From Rhodobacterales bacterium 32-67-9 (GTDB lineage Bacteria > Pseudomonadota > Alphaproteobacteria > Rhodobacterales > Rhodobacteraceae), in assembly GCA_002280515.1 (NCBI GenBank), contig NCEA01000026.1:1-49658 (forward strand): a stretch of 49,658 bases of DNA, read 5' to 3'. The first letter of the stretch is position 1. Every line of letters starts with the position of its first letter. The notes beneath the pieces were generated by a model. That model worked only from the letters and a program-made list of their open reading frames with translations, made no database searches and had not been told where the DNA came from. Below, piece by piece: positions 25,853 to 33,784 of this stretch. A program made the position numbers and the translations under genes.

Positions 25853-27012
25853 ACGTGAACGCCCTCGATGACACCAGGGCGCTCCTGCGCCAGCTCATCG
25901 CGTTTCCGACGATCTCGACCGACAGCAACCGGGCGATGATCGACTTCATCGCCGAGCGGCTCGGGGCGCTCGGCGCGCGGGTCGAGGTGCATGCCGACCC
26001 GAGCGGCACCAAGGCCAACCTCTTCGCCACGCTCGGACCGGAGGGCGACGGCGGGATCGTCCTTTCGGGCCATTCCGACGTGGTGCCGGTCGCCGATCAG
26101 GACTGGAGCACCGACCCCTTCGAGATGGTCGAACGCGACGGCAGGCTCTACGGCCGCGGCACCTGCGACATGAAGGGCTTCATCGCCGCGACGCTGGCGC
26201 TTGCCCCGCTTTACGCCGAACGGGCCACCGCGCGGCCGCTGCATTTCGCCTTCACCCACGACGAGGAGACCGGCTGCCTCGGCGCGCAGGCGCTGGCGCA
26301 GGTGCTGCGCGCCCAAGGCGTGCGCCCCGCCGTCGCTATCATCGGAGAGCCGACCTCGATGCGGGTCATCGAGGGCCACAAGGGCTGCTACGAATACACC
26401 ACCCATTTCACCGGGATCGAAGGCCACGGCTCCGGCCCCGACCGGGGCGTCAATGCCGTCGAATACGCGGTGCGCTACGTCGCGCGGCTGCTCGACCTCA
26501 AGGAACGGCTGAAGTCCCGCGCGCCGAAGAACAGCCGGTTCGAACCGCCCTGGACCACGATCAACACCGGCGCGCTTGTCGGCGGCGTCGCGCACAACGT
26601 CATCCCCGGCAAGGCGCGGGTCGATTGGGAAATGCGCCCGGTCCAGCATTCCGACGCCGATTTCGTCAAGGACGACCTTCGCCGCTACTGCGCCGAGACG
26701 CTGCTGCCGGCGATGCGCGCCGTCTCGCCCGAGGCCGACATCGTCACCGACATCGTCGGCGAGGTCGACGGGCTGATCCCGGCCGACGTGAACGAGGCCA
26801 AGGCCATCGTGATGGAACTGACCGGGGCGAACGGCGCCGATACCGTGCCCTTCGGCACCGAGGCGGGCATCTTCCAGTCGCTCGGCATGTCCGCCGTCGT
26901 CTGCGGTCCGGGCTCCATCGAGCAGGCCCACAAGCCCGACGAATATGTCGAGATCGACCAGTTGTCCCAATGCCTCGCCATGCTCGAAAAGCTGGCGGGA
27001 CAGCTCGGCTAG
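25849..27012 (+). CDS. M20-family deacetylase, acetylornithine deacetylase (ArgE)-like
   Basis: 387 residues with all M20 metal and catalytic features: GHSDVVPV (His, Asp) near residue 76, GRGTCDMKG (bridging Asp) near 102, HDEETGC (catalytic Glu pair) near 137, IGEPTSM near 165 and the C-terminal QAHKPDEY His. ArgE-type enzymes remove N-acetyl groups from ornithine. Overlap with the M24 gene (ATGA) indicates stoichiometric production with it. In this context it would deacetylate N-acetyl-diaminobutyrate, the product of ectoine hydrolase, a step done in most described clusters by the unrelated DoeB/EutE (AstE/AspA family). Substrate inferred. Confidence 0.88.
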   Translation: MNVNALDDTRALLRQLIAFPTISTDSNRAMIDFIAERLGALGARVEVHADPSGTKANLFATLGPEGDGGIVLSGHSDVVPVADQDWSTDPFEMVERDGRLYGRGTCDMKGFIAATLALAPLYAERATARPLHFAFTHDEETGCLGAQALAQVLRAQGVRPAVAIIGEPTSMRVIEGHKGCYEYTTHFTGIEGHGSGPDRGVNAVEYAVRYVARLLDLKERLKSRAPKNSRFEPPWTTINTGALVGGVAHNVIPGKARVDWEMRPVQHSDADFVKDDLRRYCAETLLPAMRAVSPEADIVTDIVGEVDGLIPADVNEAKAIVMELTGANGADTVPFGTEAGIFQSLGMSAVVCGPGSIEQAHKPDEYVEIDQLSQCLAMLEKLAGQLG

Positions 27013-27016
27013 CGCG

Positions 27017-27919
27017 GTGGAGGCGGTCACCTCCCCCGAGACGCCGCTTGCCCGCAGCTTCTGGCGGGCGGCGCCCTTCATCTTCGTCCTCTTCTGGTCG
27101 GGCGGCTACAGCTTCGCCAAGCTCGGCCTGCCGCATACCGAGCCACTGACGATGCTGACCCTGCGCTACGGGCTGGCGGTGCTTTTGCTGTCGCCGTTTC
27201 TTCTCCGCCGGGCGGCGCGCTGGCCCCGGGCGGCGCGGCACTGGGCGGCGCTGGCGCTGACCGGGTTCCTGATCCAGTGCGTCTATTTCGGCCTCGCCTA
27301 TCAGGCGATGAAGCTTGGCATGAACGCCGGCACCACCGCCATCGTGATGGCGCTGCAACCGATCCTCGTCGCCACGCTCTCGCCCCTCGTCACCGGCCGG
27401 CCGGGCGGAGGCAAGCTCCTGTGGATCGGCCTTGTTCTCGGCTTCGCCGGGGTTCTGACCGTGATCCTCTCGGGCGACAGCCTCGGCCCCAGCCCGTGGG
27501 GGGCGGCCCTTCTGGCGCTGGCGGCCCTTCTCGGCATCACGCTCGCCACGCTGTTCGAGAAGGCCCACGGGATGAAGACCGACCCGGCCGTGGGCGGGGT
27601 GATGCAATACCTCGTCGGCTATGCAATCCTCGCCCCGGCCGCATGGCTGACCGAGACGATGCAGATCGACTGGGCGCCCGAATTCATCATCTCCCTCGCC
27701 TATCTGGTGATCGCGAATTCGATCGTCTCCGTAGGGCTTTACATCGCGCTCCTCCAGCGCGGCGACGCCACCCGCATCTCGTCCCTCATGTATCTCGTGC
27801 CGCCGCTCGCCCTCCTTGTCGCCTGGGCGATCCTCGGCGAACCGATCACCGCCTTCACCCTGCTTGGCTTCGCGCTGTCGGTCGCCGGGGTCTGGCTGGT
27901 CAGCAGGCAGAAGTCGTGA
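27017..27919 (+). CDS. EamA/DMT-family transporter
   Basis: 300 residues from GTG 27017, 5 nt after the M20 stop; upstream in-frame codons lie inside that gene. Ten transmembrane helices in two EamA repeats (WSGGYSFAKLGLPHTEPLTML at the start of repeat one, SSLMYLVPPLALLVAWAILGEPI in repeat two). No canonical ectoine importer (TRAP UehABC or ABC EhuABCD) lies in the cluster. Most DMT proteins export, so this one could export an intermediate or amino acid. The stop overlaps the GntR start. Confidence 0.82.
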   Translation: MEAVTSPETPLARSFWRAAPFIFVLFWSGGYSFAKLGLPHTEPLTMLTLRYGLAVLLLSPFLLRRAARWPRAARHWAALALTGFLIQCVYFGLAYQAMKLGMNAGTTAIVMALQPILVATLSPLVTGRPGGGKLLWIGLVLGFAGVLTVILSGDSLGPSPWGAALLALAALLGITLATLFEKAHGMKTDPAVGGVMQYLVGYAILAPAAWLTETMQIDWAPEFIISLAYLVIANSIVSVGLYIALLQRGDATRISSLMYLVPPLALLVAWAILGEPITAFTLLGFALSVAGVWLVSRQKS

Positions 27920-28599
27920 CCCATCCGCCCAGCGCAAGGGACCGCTTCGAGCGGCTCCACACCGTGCTTCGCGACCGCATCTGTCTGCTCGACTACGCGC
28001 CCGGCACACGGCTGTCGGAAGAGGCGCTGGCGGCCGAGTTCGGCGTCAGCCGCACGCCGCTCCGCCGCGTCCTCGGCCGGCTCGAGACCGAGGGGCTGGT
28101 ACAATCGGTCCACGGGGTCGGCACCTTCGTCACCGACGTCGAGATCGGCGAACTGGCCCAGACCTACCAGCTTCGGCTCGAACTGGCCGAGCTTGCCGGC
28201 CGGCTGTCGCCGCAGCCGCCCGATGCCGCGTTGATGGCCGAGTTTCGCACCTTGTCCGACCGTGCGCGGGCACTGACCGACGCGCCCGATCCGCGCACCT
28301 TTACCCAGCTCAACATGGACTTCTTCCTCGCGCGGCTCCGGCTGACAGGCAACGAGCCGCTGCGCGAGATCGCCGAACGGCTCTATGTCCGCACCGCGCG
28401 GATCTGGATGAAATCGGTCTTCGCCAGCCGCGTCGACCTGCGCGAGGAATCCGAGATCTTCCGGCGCGAGATCGAGGATATCCTCGCCGCCCTCGCCATC
28501 GGCGATTTTCACGCCGCATCGCTGATCCAGCGCGCGCATCTGTCGATGAGCTTCGAGCGGCTGAAAGCCGGAGGCCGCGACGGCACCGCGCACCCCTGA
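27916..28599 (+). CDS. GntR-family transcriptional regulator (FCD-like)
   Basis: 227 residues from GTG 27916, which overlaps the EamA stop (GTGA). Winged helix at about 20-72 (GTRLSEEALAAEFGVSRTPLRRVLGRLETEGLV, GVGTFV). The C-terminal helical domain is FCD-like, but usual metal-binding His positions look substituted: MDFFLAR stands where NxxFH is expected. Only the final His (RAHLSMSF) is clear, so effector binding may not need a metal. As last gene of the M24-M20-EamA transcript it may repress the operon through TTGTATACAA at 24629. Confidence 0.82.
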   Translation: MTHPPSARDRFERLHTVLRDRICLLDYAPGTRLSEEALAAEFGVSRTPLRRVLGRLETEGLVQSVHGVGTFVTDVEIGELAQTYQLRLELAELAGRLSPQPPDAALMAEFRTLSDRARALTDAPDPRTFTQLNMDFFLARLRLTGNEPLREIAERLYVRTARIWMKSVFASRVDLREESEIFRREIEDILAALAIGDFHAASLIQRAHLSMSFERLKAGGRDGTAHP

Positions 28600-28674
28600 C
28601 GGCTTTCCCCCGCCCGCCGCTGCCCCTATAGTCGAGGCAATTCCGTCGCGACCGGAACCAGCGGCAGATCGGGC

Positions 28675-29679
28675 ATGACAGCAGACGACGGCACCACGCA
28701 ACAGGTCTTCAACCTCCTCTGCATCGGGCAGGCGGGGCGGCTCGGCTACGAGGCGGTGGTGCTTGCTGCCAGCCTGCGCGCCACCAACCCCGACTTCCCC
28801 GGACGGTTCATCGTTCTCGAACCGCAGCCCGGCCCGCTCTGGTCCGGCGATCCGCGCCTTGCCGGCCCGGTGCGCGCGCTTCTGGAAGGTTTCGGGGCCG
28901 AGATCCTGCCCTTCGAGAACCGTCACTTCGGCGAAAGCTACCCCTACGGCAACAAGATCGAGGGGCTTCTGGCCGCGCCTGAAGGGGAGCCGTTCCTCTT
29001 TCTCGACACCGACACGCTCCTGACCGGGCCGCTCGCCTCCGTCGGCTTCGACTTCGACCGCCCCGCCGCCTCGATGCGCCGCGAAGGCACCTGGCCGGAG
29101 ATCGAGCTTTACGGGCCGGGCTACGGCGAGATCTGGAAATCGCTCTACGACAAGTTCGGGCTCGACTTCGCGGCGACGCTCGACCTTGGCCAGCCCGACG
29201 AATACTGGGAACGCTACCTCTATTTCAACGCCGGCTGGTTCTTCCATCGCTGCCCCCGCGTTTTCGGCCAGCGCTTCCTCGACACGGCGCTGGCGATCCG
29301 CGACGACGGGCCCGAAACGCTCGTCTGCCAATCGCTCGACCCCTGGCTCGATCAGGTGGCGCTGCCGCTGGTGATCCACGCCTTCGGAGGCGGCCGGCCG
29401 GGGCCCGAGCTTGCCGGCCTCGACGGCGAGGTGACCTGCCATTACCGGCTCTTCCCGCTGCTCTACGCCCGCGAAAGCGATCGGGCGGTGGCGGTGCTGG
29501 AGGACGCCATCGCGCCCAATCCGGTCAAGAAGGTGCTGAAGGAATACGAGCCTCTGAAGAAGATCGTCTATCAGCGCAAGGGCGCGAAGATCCGCGCGAT
29601 GTTCGACCGCACTGACCTGCCCCGGCGCGAACAGGTGATCCGCAACACGATCAAGCGCGCCGGCCTCTGGCTGCGGTAA
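28675..29679 (+). CDS. Glycosyltransferase-like (GT-A fold) protein
   Basis: 334 residues without signal peptide or membrane segment. A DxD-type metal/nucleotide-sugar motif (FLFLDTDTLL) lies near residue 118, preceded by YPYGNKIEGLLAAPEGEPF, an arrangement seen in GT-A fold transferases. YLYFNAGWFFHRCPRVFGQRFLD near 182 resembles the acceptor-side FNAGV motif of GT8-like enzymes. The C-terminal 60 residues are basic. No exact family is recognised. It is an isolated plus-strand gene between the GntR and protease genes. Confidence 0.6.
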   Translation: MTADDGTTQQVFNLLCIGQAGRLGYEAVVLAASLRATNPDFPGRFIVLEPQPGPLWSGDPRLAGPVRALLEGFGAEILPFENRHFGESYPYGNKIEGLLAAPEGEPFLFLDTDTLLTGPLASVGFDFDRPAASMRREGTWPEIELYGPGYGEIWKSLYDKFGLDFAATLDLGQPDEYWERYLYFNAGWFFHRCPRVFGQRFLDTALAIRDDGPETLVCQSLDPWLDQVALPLVIHAFGGGRPGPELAGLDGEVTCHYRLFPLLYARESDRAVAVLEDAIAPNPVKKVLKEYEPLKKIVYQRKGAKIRAMFDRTDLPRREQVIRNTIKRAGLWLR

Positions 29680-29860
29680 GGCGCCGCGCGGGACCTCGGA
29701 GGGTCTTGAAATCGGGCCGCAACGACGCGAGGTATGGCTTTTCGGGGCCCGCGTGGACCAGGAACCCGGCCTTTTCCCGTTCGGGATCCGATGTTTGAGG
29801 TCCAGGCATGACCCCGAGCCGCTTTTGATCGCGACTGCACGACACCGAAAGGATGCTGCC

Positions 29861-31249
<1,389 letters not shown>

Positions 31250-31335
31250 GCCACCAACTTTCCGATCACGGCGGACTGTCCGGCATTTGATTTCCCGGTG
31301 ATCGCCCCCACCCCTGGGATCGGGAGGAGGGACGC

Positions 31336-31496
31336 ATGAAGATATCGGGAAATCACACCATGAAGTTCCTGCTTGCCCTGACCCTCGCGCCTTCGCCACG
31401 AGCCTTCTGGCCGCGTGCCAGGTGTCGTCGACGCACGGCGCCGCAACCTCCAATCCGTTCCTTGACCGGCACCACGGCAAGGGCCGCGACGACTGA
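31336..31496 (+). pseudogene. Small lipoprotein with frameshift
   Basis: ATG 31336 (after GGAGGAGGG) or ATG 31360 opens MKFLLALTLA, a typical lipoprotein signal start. At about 31390 the frame leaves the pattern. One base further on, the sequence reads FATSLLAACQVSSTHG, with a textbook lipobox (LLAAC), and ends NPFLDRHHGKGRDD at the stop 31494-31496. One missing base (or two extra) near 31389-31391 joins them into a lipoprotein of about 45-54 residues. It is either a true frameshift or a sequencing indel. No family recognised. Confidence 0.6.
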
Positions 31497-31600
31497 CGGA
31501 GATCCGGCCATCCTGACCCGATACCGGGGCGCCTCACGGCCCGTTGTGCGCCGCGCCGGCTTGCCCTAACCTCGCCTCGGACCAGCCGAGGGAGATTGAA

Positions 31601-32887
31601 ATGGCCAGGACCTATGGTTTCGACACGCTTCAGATCCACGCCGGCGCCCGGCCGGATCCGGCGACCGGCGCGCGGCAGGTGCCGATCTACCAGACCACAG
31701 CCTATGTCTTCCGCGACGCGGACCACGCGGCCGCGCTCTTCAACCTTCAGGAAGTGGGCTACATCTATTCGCGGCTGACCAACCCGACTGTCGCCGCACT
31801 CGGTGAGCGCATCGCGACGCTCGAAGGCGGCGCGGGCGGCGTCTGCTGCTCCTCGGGGCACGCGGCGCAGATCATGGCGCTCTTCCCGCTGATGGGGCCG
31901 GGGCGAAATATCATTGCGTCGACAAGGCTTTACGGCGGGACCGTGACGCAGTTCAGCCAGTCGATCAAACGCTTCGGCTGGTCGGCGAAATTCGTCGATT
32001 TCGACGACCTCGCAGCGCTCGAGGCCGCCGTCGACGATGACACGCGGGCGATCTTCTGCGAATCGATCGCCAATCCCGGCGGCTATGTCACCGACCTGCC
32101 CGCCGTCGCGGCGGTCGCCGACAAGGTCGGCCTGCCGCTCATCGTCGACAATACCTCGGCCACGCCTTTCCTCTGCCGGCCGATTGAGATGGGCGCGACG
32201 CTGGTCGTGCACTCGACGACGAAATACCTCACCGGGAACGGCACCGTGACCGGCGGGGCGATCGTCGATTCCGGCAAGTTCGACTGGTCGGCGTCGGGCA
32301 AGTTCCCGTCGCTCAGCGAACCGGAGCCGGCCTATCACGGGCTGAAGTTCCACGAGACCTTCGGCCCCCTCGCCTTCACCTTCCACTCCATCGCCATCGG
32401 GCTTCGCGATCTCGGCATGACGATGAACCCGCAAGGCGCGCATTACACGCTGTTGGGGATCGAGACGCTGTCGCTGCGGATGGAGCGGCACGTGGCGAAC
32501 GCGAAGAAAGTCGCGGCCTGGCTCGAAGCCGATCCGCGCGTCGACTTCGTCACCTATGCCGGCCTGCCGTCCTCGCCCTATGCCGAACGGGCGGCGCGGG
32601 TCTATCCGAAAGGTGCCGGCGCGCTTTTCACCTTCGCGGTCAAAGGCGGCTACGAGGCCTGCATCAAGCTCGTCGATTCGCTCGAACTTTTCAGCCATGT
32701 CGCCAACCTTGGCGATACGCGGTCGCTGATCATCCATTCGGCCTCGACCACGCACCGGCAGTTGTCGCCGGAGCAACAGAAGGCCGCCGGGGCGGCGCCG
32801 AACATGGTGCGGGTGTCGATCGGGATCGAGGACGCGGACGACATCATCGCCGATCTCGACCAGGCGCTGGCCAAGGCCACGGCCTGA
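31601..32887 (+). CDS. metY: O-acetylhomoserine aminocarboxypropyltransferase (MetY-type sulfhydrylase)
   Basis: 428 residues, Cys/Met metabolism PLP-enzyme family. PLP Lys is K208 (VHSTTKYLTGNG), with Y56-R58 (YIYSRLTNPT), D183 (IVDNTSATPF) and the C-terminal SIGIED block. The length of about 430 and the region FHETFGPLAFTFHS favour MetY (direct sulfhydrylation of O-acetylhomoserine to homocysteine) over MetB/MetC. ATG 31601 follows GGGAGATTGAA. No SAM riboswitch was recognised in the 100 nt upstream. Confidence 0.9.
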   Translation: MARTYGFDTLQIHAGARPDPATGARQVPIYQTTAYVFRDADHAAALFNLQEVGYIYSRLTNPTVAALGERIATLEGGAGGVCCSSGHAAQIMALFPLMGPGRNIIASTRLYGGTVTQFSQSIKRFGWSAKFVDFDDLAALEAAVDDDTRAIFCESIANPGGYVTDLPAVAAVADKVGLPLIVDNTSATPFLCRPIEMGATLVVHSTTKYLTGNGTVTGGAIVDSGKFDWSASGKFPSLSEPEPAYHGLKFHETFGPLAFTFHSIAIGLRDLGMTMNPQGAHYTLLGIETLSLRMERHVANAKKVAAWLEADPRVDFVTYAGLPSSPYAERAARVYPKGAGALFTFAVKGGYEACIKLVDSLELFSHVANLGDTRSLIIHSASTTHRQLSPEQQKAAGAAPNMVRVSIGIEDADDIIADLDQALAKATA

Positions 32888-32892
32888 CGCGA

Positions 32893-32928
32893 ATCTTGCA
32901 AGGCGAGGTCAACCTCGCCTTGCAAGAT
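32893..32928. terminator. Perfect 17-bp hairpin between convergent metY and SIMPL genes
   Basis: ATCTTGCAAGGCGAGGT (32893-32909) and its exact complement (32912-32928) pair around a 2-nt gap (effectively a 4-base loop). It lies 6 nt after the metY stop and just beyond the stop of the opposing gene, so it can end both transcripts. T runs are weak. Confidence 0.65.
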
Positions 32929-32935
32929 ACTGACT

Positions 32936-33625
32936 TTAATTCGCTATCTCGTAGACAATCGCCACCGACGCGGTGAGGCTGACCTCGCCCGATGCGACCG
33001 GCACGTCGGCACTTTTCGCATAGCCCGCCTCTGCCATCATCACCGGCTGACGATAGCCGCCCTGCTCGCTGATCGACAGCACCCGGCCCAGCGACACGCC
33101 GGCCGCCTCAGCGTAAAGCTTGGCCTTGCGCGCGGCATCGGCGACGGCGCGGCCCCGCGCCTCGTCCATCACCGCCTGGTCCTCGGCGATTCCGAAGCTC
33201 AGGCCGTTGAGCGTGTTGGCGCCGTCCGTCACCACGCCGTCGAGAACCGATCCCAGCGTGTCGAGCGCCCGCACCCGGACCGTCACCATGTTCGACGCGG
33301 TATAGCCGACGATCGTCGGCGGAGTGCCGTCCGACTTTTGGTAATCGTAGCGCGGGCCGAGCGACAGCCCCGAGGTCTGGATGTCGCGGCCCTCGATTCC
33401 GGCCGCCTTCAGCCGTTCCAACACCCCGCGCACCCCGTCCGAATTCGCGGCCATTGCCGCGCCGGCGGTCTCCGCATCGGTGGTTACGCCAAGCGAGACC
33501 GTCGCCATGTCGGGCGCCGCATCGACCCGTCCCTCGCCGGTCACCGAAATCGTCGCGGGCGCGTCGTCCGCGAAGGCCGGCCCCGCGAGCAGAAGAACCG
33601 TGGCGAAAATACTGAGAATGCGCAT
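32936..33625 (-). CDS. SIMPL (DUF541) domain periplasmic protein
   Basis: 229 residues. Signal peptide with AFA cleavage near residue 19, then the SIMPL domain: ISVTGEGRVDAAPDMATVSLGV, the GRDIQTSGLSLGPRYDY segment and ARGRAVADAARKAKLYAEAAGVSLG. The family is linked to interleukin-1 receptor kinase signalling in animals; bacterial members are periplasmic with unclear roles, some oligomeric. ATG 33625 follows GGAGGG. It is convergent with metY and divergent from the large GspL/GspC-like gene. Confidence 0.85.
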   Translation of the reverse strand: MRILSIFATVLLLAGPAFADDAPATISVTGEGRVDAAPDMATVSLGVTTDAETAGAAMAANSDGVRGVLERLKAAGIEGRDIQTSGLSLGPRYDYQKSDGTPPTIVGYTASNMVTVRVRALDTLGSVLDGVVTDGANTLNGLSFGIAEDQAVMDEARGRAVADAARKAKLYAEAAGVSLGRVLSISEQGGYRQPVMMAEAGYAKSADVPVASGEVSLTASVAIVYEIAN

Positions 33626-33784
33626 GAAACCCTCCATCTGGTGGCGCCGATCATCAGATCTTTGACGCGCCCCGCAAGGCAATCCTTGGCCCGGCGGCTT
33701 TCCATGCGCGAAAATCTGCTTTAGGACGGTCAGCGACACCTTGGCGGCTATGGTGAGGGCCGCGGACATGCTACCTGCCCCGGA

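Noticed and set aside
29680-29860. Antisense protein-like reading between glycosyltransferase and protease genes
   Set aside because: Short, no start or ribosome binding site, and no recognisable motif. Kept only as ordinary intergenic DNA.
31497-31600. SAM riboswitch upstream of metY
   Set aside because: About 100 nt upstream were read for SAM-II-like conserved elements and none was recognisable.
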